64,000 bases of DNA from Tritonibacter scottomollicae. Lineage in GTDB: Bacteria; Pseudomonadota; Alphaproteobacteria; Rhodobacterales; Rhodobacteraceae. How positions within the stretch are numbered: position 1 is the first letter of the stretch; each line of letters opens with the position of its first letter. Below the pieces are notes generated by a model. It was not told the origin of the DNA. It searched no databases and saw only the letters and a list, made by a program, of their open reading frames with translations. Made by a program: the position numbers and the translations under genes. Positions 17,287-24,862 of this stretch are shown one piece after another. The stretch is from contig NZ_PVUF01000005.1 in NCBI RefSeq assembly GCF_003003215.1, positions 218,272-282,271 on the forward strand, given 5' to 3'.

Positions 17287-18093
17287 ATGACACGCACCCT
17301 CAAGAAAATGCCGACGCCGCTGGGCATCGGGCCGGGTCAAACCGCGTCCGTAAGCCTGCCGCTGGGTCTGACCTATGAGCGGCTTTATATCCGCATGAAC
17401 GTGGATGGCACGCCGCGCGATGTGCCCGCCGCCGACTGGGGCAGCTACATCGACGAAATCCGCCTTATGGTGGACGGCGAGAGCAAAATCCAGATCACCG
17501 CCGCTGACCTGGTCAAACTCAATCAGTATTACGGCCAGACGCTCGCGGCGGGTGTGCTTCCGTTGTTCCTGTCGCGTCCGTGGATGCGCACAATCGGCGG
17601 CGAAGATCAAACCGGCTACGGCACCGCCGGGGGCATGGCAGCGTTTACGCTGGAAATGGACCTCAAAACCGGCATCACGATCAACAGCCTGACGGTCTCA
17701 GCCGTCCAGTCTCCGGGCCGCGCGTTCGGTCCTCACCTGCGCATTCAGCGTTATATCCACAATCAGGGTGTGACCGGCGAGGCGGAAATCGCTGACATCG
17801 TTCGCGGTGGCTACGCGATGCTTGGTCTGCACGTCGCGACCAGCGCAATCACCACGGTCGAGGTGCATGCGGATAACCGCAAGGTGCACGAGTCGGACAA
17901 GCCGCTCCGCGCGGCCCATTACGGGGTGATTGAACGCACCCCGCAAACCGGCTTCACGCACATCGACTTTTGCACTGAAAACCGGCTGGCCGAGGCGATG
18001 CCCATGGCTCTGCAGGATTTCCGCCTGAAGCTCGATTTCACCGCAACCGGCAACCACTCGATCTATGCGGAGAGCGTCCAGGGCGCGGTCTGA
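17287..18093 (+). CDS. Major capsid protein, PM2 P2-like double jelly roll
   Basis: 268 residues versus 269 for P2 of corticovirus PM2. Remembered P2 features align along the N-terminal half: a Gly-x-x-x-Ser-(I/V)-x-Leu-Pro-x-Gly-x-Thr-Tyr-Glu segment (here SVSLPLGLTYERLYIR, residues 21-36), an (I/V)R-x-x-(L/V)DG strand (IRLMVDGES), and a GV-x-x-x-F-x-RP-x-M motif (GVLPLFLSRPWMR). The C-terminal half repeats a beta-rich pattern, with a matching ...QDFRLKLDFT near the end. Trimers of this fold build pseudo T=21 shells around a membrane in PM2. No coiled-coil scaffold or HK97 signature is present. Confidence 0.88.
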   Translation: MTRTLKKMPTPLGIGPGQTASVSLPLGLTYERLYIRMNVDGTPRDVPAADWGSYIDEIRLMVDGESKIQITAADLVKLNQYYGQTLAAGVLPLFLSRPWMRTIGGEDQTGYGTAGGMAAFTLEMDLKTGITINSLTVSAVQSPGRAFGPHLRIQRYIHNQGVTGEAEIADIVRGGYAMLGLHVATSAITTVEVHADNRKVHESDKPLRAAHYGVIERTPQTGFTHIDFCTENRLAEAMPMALQDFRLKLDFTATGNHSIYAESVQGAV

Positions 18094-18142
18094 TCGGGCA
18101 ACAGCGGGGGGATAATCTCCCCGCGTTTCAGGAGGATATAAA

Positions 18143-18529
18143 GTGTCAATTTCTGACTACTTTTCCAAACAGTTCGGATCGAGCGCGCCAGCCGGTGGAA
18201 ACAGCTATTCATGGGGCGGCAAGTACGGCAGCGTTGATCTCTACCGGCCAAGCATCGGATCGCTTGATTTGGGCGTGCCCGTGATGGAAGCGCCGCCCGG
18301 CAAAGTGACCGGTTCCATTGATGGCAGTTCGCCTTCCGTGGACTGGCTCAAGGGCCTGACCAGCGTTGTGCTGCAGAATATGGGGTCCAAGGGCGATGGC
18401 GGCGGTGCCCAGGTTACGCCGGTCGCTTATGGCTCCGGCGGCAATGACGGCGGCGGCATGAGCTGGGGCGTGATTGCCCTGGGCGCGGTCGCAGTTGGTG
18501 CAGTGATCTACGCTTCGCAGGCCAAGTAA
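18143..18529 (+). CDS. Prophage membrane protein with C-terminal helix
   Basis: 128 residues, GTG start after GGAGG. Gly/Ser-rich soluble part followed by a C-terminal membrane helix (about 106-124, WGVIALGAVAVGAVIYAS). Probable virion membrane protein placed right after the capsid gene, the place taken by P3 in PM2-type genomes as I recall. No sequence family recognised. Confidence 0.75.
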   Translation: MSISDYFSKQFGSSAPAGGNSYSWGGKYGSVDLYRPSIGSLDLGVPVMEAPPGKVTGSIDGSSPSVDWLKGLTSVVLQNMGSKGDGGGAQVTPVAYGSGGNDGGGMSWGVIALGAVAVGAVIYASQAK

Positions 18530-18729
18530 TGGCTGCAGGCGGACCACTTCCACCGCTCTCCCTTTCCTCTGGTCCGGCAGTGTCCGAGGCCGGGGGATCG
18601 GGCGGGCAGTCAACAACCGGGGCCTTTCACTTCAAGAGCGCTGCCGCCGACACATGGCAAGAGGTGGCGCGGCAGTCATTGCCCTGGGCAATCGGGGGGC
18701 TGGTTCTTTGGCTTGCACTCCGAAAGTGA
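18529..18729 (+). CDS. Small prophage membrane protein
   Basis: 66 residues; Pro/Ser/Gly-rich N-terminus and a C-terminal helix (about 50-64, LPWAIGGLVLWLALRK). Start overlaps the previous stop (TAATG). Candidate minor virion membrane protein. Confidence 0.7.
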   Translation: MAAGGPLPPLSLSSGPAVSEAGGSGGQSTTGAFHFKSAAADTWQEVARQSLPWAIGGLVLWLALRK

Positions 18730-19154
18730 CATTTGGCGCGGCGCGGTGGTCGCGGCGCGTCAAGCGGGTTCTTTCCCGCATTCCGGGTTCTGCCGAGTTT
18801 ATGGCGGATTGGCGCGATGGCGTCACCAGTGGCCGCTTGGCTCTGTGGTCGGTCCAGATCGACGGAGAGCCGCAAGGGGCGCTTGTCTGGGATGTTGAGG
18901 CCGATGGGGCGCTGACGGTGCTTGCGATGGCCTGTGACGGCTCACGCGGCGCGGCTGTGGCGTCTGAGGTGGCGCGGGTCTTTGAGGGGATGGCCAAGCT
19001 GACCGGCGCGCGGTGCTTGCGCTTCTGGACCCGCCGCCCCGGACTGCGCCGCATGATGCAGGGGCAGGGGTACATAAACCGCGAAACACGGCGCGGGCCG
19101 GTGTGGATGATGGAGAGGGAAACGCCCCATGGGCAGCAGCAGCAGCAGCAGTAA
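18726..19154 (+). CDS. Prophage protein with GNAT-like layout
   Basis: About 142 residues from a GTG overlapping the upstream stop; an earlier in-frame ATG at 18654 would lie inside the previous gene. Basic N-terminus, then alternating strand-helix pattern (LWSVQIDGEPQGALVWDV, LTVLAMAC, VASEVARVFEGMAKLTGARC) ending in RRMMQGQGYI. This resembles the C-terminal half of GNAT acetyltransferases, but no acetyl-CoA loop is clear. The last residues are six Gln encoded by a CAG tract that the next gene reads as Ser. Function unknown. Confidence 0.6.
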   Translation: MTFGAARWSRRVKRVLSRIPGSAEFMADWRDGVTSGRLALWSVQIDGEPQGALVWDVEADGALTVLAMACDGSRGAAVASEVARVFEGMAKLTGARCLRFWTRRPGLRRMMQGQGYINRETRRGPVWMMERETPHGQQQQQQ

Positions 19155-19527
19155 CCAGACACAGAACGTCACCGAGGATCGCCGGGTTGCGACTGATGCG
19201 GGCAGCATCGGCGTTTCTGCATCCGGTGATGTGGCAGTGAACGTCGTTGCCGATGAGGCCTTTGAGCTGGGAGAGCAAGCGCTTGCATTTGGTGAGGAGG
19301 CGCTTTGGACCGGCAGCGATGCTTTGGAAAGCGCCGCCGATCTGGTCCAGGGGGCATTGAGCGCCCAGGACGAACACACCGCGCGGGTCACAAACACGCT
19401 CTCAACCGCGCTTAAGACCACCCAACAAATGGCAAAAACCGAGGAAGGGCAGATTTCCGAACTGATCGTCAAGATCGGCATTCCGGCGGCTGCGCTGGCC
19501 TTTATAGCTTCGAAGGTGCTGAAATGA
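19129..19527 (+). CDS. Prophage protein with Ser tract, helical body and C-terminal membrane helix
   Basis: 132 residues. Starts MGSSSSSSNQ, encoded by the same AGC/CAG tract that ends the previous gene in another frame. The body is Ala/Glu-rich and probably coiled coil (about 45-110). It ends with a hydrophobic helix (about 112-128, LIVKIGIPAAALAFIAS) and VLK. The layout suits a trimeric spike-anchor or membrane-connecting virion protein; this is inference. Confidence 0.72.
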   Translation: MGSSSSSSNQTQNVTEDRRVATDAGSIGVSASGDVAVNVVADEAFELGEQALAFGEEALWTGSDALESAADLVQGALSAQDEHTARVTNTLSTALKTTQQMAKTEEGQISELIVKIGIPAAALAFIASKVLK

Positions 19528-20111
19528 ACAACAAAGCCCCACAGTATCAGGCGAACACCTGGACCGTTCCCGCAAACGGCATTCTGGAAGTCGCGCGCTC
19601 CGCCGAGTTTCTGATTTGCCTGGAAGCCACTGCCCCTTTCAAAATCACCTTTGACCAAGGGGTCGAAACCAACTTTGAACAGGGCCTTTCGTTCCGGGTG
19701 CTGAACGAGTTTCGGCAGATCCGCATCCGCAACCCGAACGCCCAGGATATCAGCATTCGCCTGGGCTTTGGCCGGGGCGATGTGACGGACGCGCGCCTTG
19801 TCGTTTCCGGTTCTGTTGAGGTCGAGACAGAAGCGCCGGGCGTAATTGACACAATCGACGTTTTCACGGTCGGGGCAGGCGCTTCCGCTTTGGTGGACGG
19901 TGCCGACCTACGGCGGCAAGAGCTTCTTTTGCGCAACCTGTCTGATACCGATGACGTTTGGTTGCGCGGGGATGCGAACACCACGGCAGGTGGTCACTTG
20001 CTTAAGGCGTCCGAGGGCGCAGTCCTAAGCACCTCAGCGGCGGTCTATGCCTACAACCCCAACGGCTCCGGCGTCGATCTGTCGGCCCTGTCGATCCGTA
20101 AGGAGGTCTGA
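19524..20111 (+). CDS. Prophage beta-rich structural protein
   Basis: 195 residues, no signal or membrane helix, predicted mostly beta strand in two similar halves (VPANGILEVARSAEFLICLE... and VGAGASALVDGADLRRQELLL...). It lies between the membrane-anchored protein and the spike, so a penton or spike-base role is likely. A jelly-roll fold is plausible but unproven. Confidence 0.72.
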   Translation: MNNKAPQYQANTWTVPANGILEVARSAEFLICLEATAPFKITFDQGVETNFEQGLSFRVLNEFRQIRIRNPNAQDISIRLGFGRGDVTDARLVVSGSVEVETEAPGVIDTIDVFTVGAGASALVDGADLRRQELLLRNLSDTDDVWLRGDANTTAGGHLLKASEGAVLSTSAAVYAYNPNGSGVDLSALSIRKEV

Positions 20112-20113
20112 GA

Positions 20114-21964
20114 ATGTCGCAGCTTATTTTGGTTGGCCCGCGCGGCCCTCAAGGTGTTCCGGGCGAGGACGGTCACGATTTCGGAACGGGTAATGCAATT
20201 TCTACCTATGCCGCCAATGCCGAAAATGTGGGAGATATTTACTATCACGACAACGGCAACGTCTACAAAGTTGATGCCGTTGATACCTATACAATTATCG
20301 GAGAATGGCAGGGGCAGACCGGAGCCAAGGGCGACAAAGGCGATGCGGGTAACGATGGTGCGCCCGGTGATGACGGTGCGCCGGGTGATGACGGTGCGCC
20401 TGGACTGGTCTCGCGGCCTTCTGCATACGGTGCGTCAGAGAACGGCACGCCCGCCGCGAATGACACCGCATTCGCCAGCATGGCAACAGCGGTCGGGGCG
20501 GGTCTGGTGGATCTTGAGGGCAAGAGCTGGCCTGTGAACTCGGTGCCAAACCTGCCCGGCGCCCGCAATGGTTTTTGGCGGCTTGCGGACTTCGATGAAG
20601 CGGCAACCGTTGATCTACCCGCGCCGGGTACGATTGACCGGCGTAGCGTCATCATTGAAGGCGGTCGCACCGCGTTGGGGTGGCCGCAGGGAACGGCAGA
20701 CGCATACAACGGCGTTGCCTACGTGGGCTATATGGCCGCATCTGGTCACGAACCGGGCTCCATGGATTGGAGCGAGGTTGTTTTGACCGAAAAGGGCCGC
20801 AACGCTGCGCGGTTCATCTCTGGTCAAGAACTTGCAATGACCGGAGAAATTGAGGTGTTTGGAGCGGCCACTTTGCCACCGGTGGATGCAAACGAAGGTC
20901 CGAAGCGGGTCGCGCTCGCGTCAGATGGAAATTTGCTAGAATTTGCTTACCGCAATATGGCCGAGTATTTTCAAGACACATCTGCTGGCGGATTAGCACA
21001 GGCTGAGGGGGCTTGGCAGCACGCGACAATTGACGGGGTAACTTTGGGCGCAGCGATCCGGGCCGATATGGATGCAAAATACAGCATCACTACATCAGGA
21101 CTTCCGACGGTAGCCACATCGCCAACCGTATATGGTTCAAACGACGCGCAAAACGGTGACTTGTTTTTTGGCTTCCATGGGCTTTCGGGCGCTGCTGGTG
21201 GGCCGTATGCCGCTATCATCAACGGCACTCCGAAAGATGGTGCTGGAACTCTTGCTTGGGTCGCACGCATCGGGAACCTTAGTAGCGGCGTGGAGCCTTC
21301 CGTTTGCTGGTATAAAAACGGTGGATCGTCGCGGCTTTGTGGCTTTGTCCGGTCTCAATCGTCAAGCTATCCGGTGCGGTTCTGGTCGTCGGGCGGTCTC
21401 GGCGAAACACACGTCGAAAATGCAGCAACTCAGGACTGCCCATTTGGTGCAGATTTCGCGACTTATAGCCCGATCAATTGCAAAATCCGCCCGCGCCGCA
21501 AGGGAACCGTTTCGGGGTGGTTGCAGACTTGGGAAACCGTCGATGGAAACACTAGTGACGAATTGCATTTTGTGTTCACTGGACGCCGTTCTCTTGATGG
21601 AAGCCCCGGCGATGTATGGCTCTATTGGGGGCGCGTCGAGCGTGGGTCTGGTGATTTCGAAAACCTTTGGGATCGCGCACAGATCATTCCTATCAAGCGG
21701 CTGTATTTCGCAAACAGCAATGTAAACGCCACATCGAACCAAGTTGGGACGCCTGATCTGTGCTGGATCGACGCAAACACGCTGCTTCTGACCTTCACAA
21801 ACGAACGTCCGGCAGTCGGTGCGGATTATGACGAAAGCTATCTTGAATGCATGACGATCAGCCTCCGCGACACCTACGCGGACGCCGCTGATCGTGTGCT
21901 TTGGGATGACGGGGCAGAAGCCATGGCCGATGTGGTCAAGGCACCCGAATTTGTTGCTTATTGA
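20114..21964 (+). CDS. Spike / receptor-binding protein with collagen-like repeats
   Basis: 616 residues. Two collagen-type Gly-X-Y stretches occur at about 8-20 (GPRGPQGVPGEDG) and 67-98, the latter containing three exact copies of the nonapeptide-like GAPGDD unit. The remaining 500 residues are Trp/Gly/Asn-rich and beta-strand-like with repeated short blades, suggesting a propeller or lectin-like receptor-binding head. It is nearly twice the length of PM2 spike P1 (335). The collagen stalk would trimerise, fitting a vertex spike. It is probably the host-range determinant. Confidence 0.78.
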   Translation: MSQLILVGPRGPQGVPGEDGHDFGTGNAISTYAANAENVGDIYYHDNGNVYKVDAVDTYTIIGEWQGQTGAKGDKGDAGNDGAPGDDGAPGDDGAPGLVSRPSAYGASENGTPAANDTAFASMATAVGAGLVDLEGKSWPVNSVPNLPGARNGFWRLADFDEAATVDLPAPGTIDRRSVIIEGGRTALGWPQGTADAYNGVAYVGYMAASGHEPGSMDWSEVVLTEKGRNAARFISGQELAMTGEIEVFGAATLPPVDANEGPKRVALASDGNLLEFAYRNMAEYFQDTSAGGLAQAEGAWQHATIDGVTLGAAIRADMDAKYSITTSGLPTVATSPTVYGSNDAQNGDLFFGFHGLSGAAGGPYAAIINGTPKDGAGTLAWVARIGNLSSGVEPSVCWYKNGGSSRLCGFVRSQSSSYPVRFWSSGGLGETHVENAATQDCPFGADFATYSPINCKIRPRRKGTVSGWLQTWETVDGNTSDELHFVFTGRRSLDGSPGDVWLYWGRVERGSGDFENLWDRAQIIPIKRLYFANSNVNATSNQVGTPDLCWIDANTLLLTFTNERPAVGADYDESYLECMTISLRDTYADAADRVLWDDGAEAMADVVKAPEFVAY

Positions 21965-21976
21965 GGGGGGCAGAAT

Positions 21977-22849
21977 ATGGGAAGTCGTGGAGCTTTGGCA
22001 GTCCTGGGCGCGGGTGTGGTGGTAGCCACTTATGCGGCGTGGCGAGATACCAAACAGAAGAACTCCGAACAGCAGGCAATCATTCAGCCGGCAGTCTATC
22101 AAACGGGCGGCTCCAAAGCCAAACTAGCAGCAATGCAGGGCGGCGGCGGGCAGGGTGGCGATCTGAAATCTGCCCTGGTCGGCTGGGGCGTTGACACCCT
22201 GTTTGGCGCGATCGAACGCGGCGGCTGGATGGGCGGTGGATGGCTGGGCGGCGGCAACAATAGCCCCGGCGTGGGCACCGGGTCGGGTATAGACCGGCCA
22301 CCGGGCACCGCGAACACGAATAGCCCGCCTGCGTCGAGTGGTGGCAAAGGGCTGGGCGGATTGCTGGACCTCATCGGCAGCGTCGAAGCTCCGAAGGGCT
22401 ATGACCAAGTTTATGGCGGATCCAAGATTAACCCGCCGCAACCGATCACGTCTATGACGGTCGCCGAGGTTCTGGATTGGCAGGATCGCAGCGTTGCAGC
22501 TGGCAGCGCATCCAGTGCCGCGGGCAAGTATCAGGTTATCCGCGGGACGCTCCGGGACGAGGTGCGCAACGGCACTGTGTCGATGAATGATCGGTTTACG
22601 CCCGCCGTTCAGGATAAAATCGCGGTCTCTCGCATGAACTACCGGGGGCTTGGTTCCTATCAAGCTGGTCTGATCGACGAAACCGAATTTGGTCAGCGCC
22701 TTTCCATGGAATGGGCCTCTTTGCCCGCGCTGAAAACTGATCGCAACGGGCGCGCAGCCAGAGGCCAGAGCTATTACGCTGGCGATGGTCTGAACAAGTC
22801 GCACGTCACGCCTGATACCATTCTCAGCAAATTGAAAGGGCTATTCTGA
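21977..22849 (+). CDS. Virion-associated peptidoglycan hydrolase with N-terminal membrane anchor
   Basis: 290 residues. N-terminal helix (about 5-22), long Gly-rich linker (55-120), then a lysozyme/transglycosylase-like domain (about 128-288) with IGSVEAPKGYDQVYGG (putative catalytic Glu in GSVEAP) and SSAAGKYQVIRGTLRD. The latter resembles the AAGRYQ motif of phage lysozyme-like muramidases. Membrane anchoring suggests it acts during entry by opening the cell wall for the internal membrane. Terminal lysis is also possible, since a holin-like gene follows. Confidence 0.8.
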   Translation: MGSRGALAVLGAGVVVATYAAWRDTKQKNSEQQAIIQPAVYQTGGSKAKLAAMQGGGGQGGDLKSALVGWGVDTLFGAIERGGWMGGGWLGGGNNSPGVGTGSGIDRPPGTANTNSPPASSGGKGLGGLLDLIGSVEAPKGYDQVYGGSKINPPQPITSMTVAEVLDWQDRSVAAGSASSAAGKYQVIRGTLRDEVRNGTVSMNDRFTPAVQDKIAVSRMNYRGLGSYQAGLIDETEFGQRLSMEWASLPALKTDRNGRAARGQSYYAGDGLNKSHVTPDTILSKLKGLF

Positions 22850-23028
22850 TGGTCGCGCCTCTGATCTGGGCCGGGGTTGCCCTGGGCGGCTTGTATCTAG
22901 GCGGAAAGGCCATGAACGAAGTCGGCGAAACCGTTGATGGTACAGCGAAATTGGTCAAATGGGCCACCGCTGGCGGGGCGCTCTATGTGAGCTATCGCGC
23001 GCTGCAATCCGGGGGCGTTCTGAAATGA
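22849..23028 (+). CDS. Small prophage membrane protein, two helices
   Basis: 59 residues with hydrophobic segments at about 5-20 and 38-48 and a central polar turn. Start is in the stop region of the lysozyme gene and its stop overlaps the next ATG. Likely virion membrane or lysis accessory protein. Confidence 0.68.
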   Translation: MVAPLIWAGVALGGLYLGGKAMNEVGETVDGTAKLVKWATAGGALYVSYRALQSGGVLK

Positions 23029-23192
23029 TGGTCGCCGAAATGATCCAGCTCGCCCTAGGCCTTGTGGCCGTGGGCGGCATTGGGGGCATCTGGTTTCGCC
23101 TGGGAAGCCTGACAGCAAAGACAGACGGCCTCGAACGCCGCGTGTCCAGGATCGAAGAACGTCAACAACAGCAATGGAGCGTAAGCGCATGA
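23025..23192 (+). CDS. Small prophage membrane protein with coiled coil
   Basis: 55 residues (starts 23025 or 23028). Membrane helix about 8-25, then a short coiled coil ending RVSRIEERQQQQW. The arrangement is like small phage spanin or lysis-accessory subunits. Overlaps neighbours on both sides. Confidence 0.68.
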   Translation: MMVAEMIQLALGLVAVGGIGGIWFRLGSLTAKTDGLERRVSRIEERQQQQWSVSA

Positions 23193-23371
23193 AATCTCTC
23201 ATTCTCTCGAAATTCGCAGGCCCGATGATCCGCCACGGTGCAACCGTCCTGGGCGGCTGGCTTATGGCCGAAGGCATCGCGGACGAAGCCACGACACAGG
23301 CAATTGTGGGCGGTCTGACCGCTGCGGGCGGCGTCGGGCTGTCTTATTTGGAGAAGCTCATCCGGGCGTGA
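23189..23371 (+). CDS. Putative holin (Pam3 gp28-like)
   Basis: 60 residues. The pattern (MIRHGATVLGGWLMAEGIAD, EATTQAIVGGLTAAGGVGLSY, LEKLIRA) matches the small two-helix phage proteins annotated as Pam3 gp28-type holins: helix, short D/E-A-T loop, helix, basic end. Last gene before the prophage terminator. Confidence 0.75.
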   Translation: MKSLILSKFAGPMIRHGATVLGGWLMAEGIADEATTQAIVGGLTAAGGVGLSYLEKLIRA

Positions 23372-23396
23372 TCGACCACACGAACGACCGCCCAAC

Positions 23397-23431
23397 AAAG
23401 ACGCCGTGACCGCTGGTTTCGGCGTCTTTTA
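23397..23431 (+). terminator. Rho-independent terminator at the end of the prophage late operon
   Basis: AAAGACGCCG / CGGCGTCTTT, ten paired bases with a 13-base loop, followed by T. Closes the plus-strand virion operon. Confidence 0.88.
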
Positions 23432-23567
23432 CTTATGGACCGTTTGAATCAACCTGGTCGATCAGCTGAAGGAGCGGCCGAGGGGGGTTGAAAGTATATA
23501 AAAAATCCTCCATGAAAGAACTCATCAGGGACGAGATAGAGAAAGGGCGCTTTGGTCGGCTGAGGGA

Positions 23568-23595
23568 ATATCGCATAATCAGTATTATGTAAAAC
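23568..23595 (+). repeat. dif: dif-like site (right prophage boundary, probable functional chromosomal dif)
   Basis: XerC-type arm ATATCGCATAA, centre TCAGTA, XerD-type arm TTATGTAAAAC. Compared with E. coli dif (arms GGTGCGCATAA and TTATGTTAAAT) it keeps CGCATAA and TTATGT-AAA, the most conserved positions. Centre identical to the left site at 13132-13137. KOPS-like octamers converge on it. Confidence 0.8.
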
Positions 23596-23641
23596 ATGAA
23601 GCACTCTGGGCGCGACACTCCGTTGCGCCCATAGCGTGATC

Positions 23642-24862
23642 TCAGGCAAACAATTCATGTGCGAGTTCAAGCGCTTCTACGAGACGGTCAACCTCCGCAC
23701 GTGTGTTGTACATGCCGAAGGACGCTCGGCATGTGGCCGTTACACCAAGATGGTCCATCAGCGGACCAGCGCAGTGATGCCCGGCACGCACCGCGACGCC
23801 TTTCTTGTCGAGAATGGTTGAAATGTCATGCGCATGCGCGGCGCCTTCGAGTGTGAAACTGAAAATCGCAGCTTTACCAGGCGCATGCCCCTGAACGTTC
23901 AACCAGTTCAGACCAGCGAACCTATCTGACGCGTAGCCACGAAGGTCTGCTTCATGCGCAGCGATTTCGGCCATGCCGACGCCCATCATATAGTCCAGGG
24001 CCACGCCAAGGCCGATTGTCTGGACAATACCAGGTGTGCCAGCCTCAAACTTCATCGGTGGATCGTTGTAGAGCACGCGATCTTTGGAAACTTCCTTGAT
24101 CATATCGCCGCCACCAACGAACGGACGCATCTCCGCCATCCGTTCAGGACGGATATAGATGGCGCCGGACCCAGATGGCCCGTACAGCTTGTGCCCGGTG
24201 ATCGCGTAGAAATCGCAACCAAGGTCCTGCACATCTACCGGCATGTGAACTGCCGCCTGAGAGCCATCCACCAGGACCGGCACACCTTTTTCATGTGCGG
24301 CTGCACTGATGGCTTTCACATCAACAACGGTCCCCAAGACATTGGAACAATGCGTGACAGCAACCAGCTTGGTCTTAGGGCCAATGGCATCAATCACTTT
24401 TTGCGGGTCTAAGCTTCCGTCGGCCTCAGTATCCACCCATTTCAGAACAACTCCCTGGCGCTCGCGCAGGAAATGCCAGGGCACGATATTTCCGTGATGC
24501 TCCATCACCGACAGGACAATCTCATCTCCCGCCTCTAGCTGCGGCATGGCCCATCCATAAGCCACAAGATTGATGCCTTCTGTGGTGCCGGAATTCAGAA
24601 CGATATGGTCTTCATGACCCGCGTTCAAAAACCGTGCGATGGTACCGCGCACACCTTCATACTTTTCGGTCGCGAGGTTGGAAAGATAGTGTAAGCCACG
24701 GTGAACATTCGCATATTCCTCAGAGTATGCTTTTGTGATTGCATCAATCACCACCTGCGGCTTCTGTGCAGAGGCTCCATTGTCCAAGTAGGTCAACGGT
24801 TTACCGTTCACCTCGCGCGAGAGGATCGGGAAATCCGAGCGGATTTTTTCGACATCATACAT
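23642..24862 (-). CDS. sufS: Cysteine desulfurase SufS
   Basis: PLP enzyme (406 residues) that removes sulfur from cysteine for Fe-S cluster assembly by SufBCD. The PLP lysine is in TGHKLYGPSG (about residue 225). The active cysteine is in RAGHHCAGPLMDH at residue 364, the same number as in E. coli SufS. The short active-site loop marks it as type II. Start at 24862 (MYDVEKIRSDFP) chosen from family alignment in memory. Last gene of the suf operon; overlaps the upstream membrane gene by eight bases. A separate SufE/SufU partner is not seen. Confidence 0.95.
   Translation of the reverse strand: MYDVEKIRSDFPILSREVNGKPLTYLDNGASAQKPQVVIDAITKAYSEEYANVHRGLHYLSNLATEKYEGVRGTIARFLNAGHEDHIVLNSGTTEGINLVAYGWAMPQLEAGDEIVLSVMEHHGNIVPWHFLRERQGVVLKWVDTEADGSLDPQKVIDAIGPKTKLVAVTHCSNVLGTVVDVKAISAAAHEKGVPVLVDGSQAAVHMPVDVQDLGCDFYAITGHKLYGPSGSGAIYIRPERMAEMRPFVGGGDMIKEVSKDRVLYNDPPMKFEAGTPGIVQTIGLGVALDYMMGVGMAEIAAHEADLRGYASDRFAGLNWLNVQGHAPGKAAIFSFTLEGAAHAHDISTILDKKGVAVRAGHHCAGPLMDHLGVTATCRASFGMYNTRAEVDRLVEALELAHELFA

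Larger units (their letters stand above)
13121..23595 (+). mobile_element. Corticovirus (PM2)-like tailless prophage integrated at dif
   Basis: A 10.45-kb block with all genes on the plus strand, short overlapping reading frames and no homologue of tailed-phage portal, terminase or tail genes. It contains a PM2 P2-like major capsid protein of 268 residues (P2 is 269), an FtsK/HerA-type packaging ATPase, about ten small proteins with one or two membrane helices, a collagen-like spike, a virion lysozyme and a holin-like protein. Size equals that of PM2 (about 10 kb). It starts and ends at two dif-like 28-base sites with identical six-base centres and no integrase gene, implying integration by the host XerC/XerD recombinases. 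PM2-related prophages are known in aquatic bacteria; this replication module and dif use I cannot recall being described. Confidence 0.85.

Noticed and set aside
13121..23595. Tailed prophage or gene transfer agent
   Set aside because: No terminase large subunit, portal, HK97 capsid or tail genes; capsid and ATPase are of the tailless membrane-phage type.
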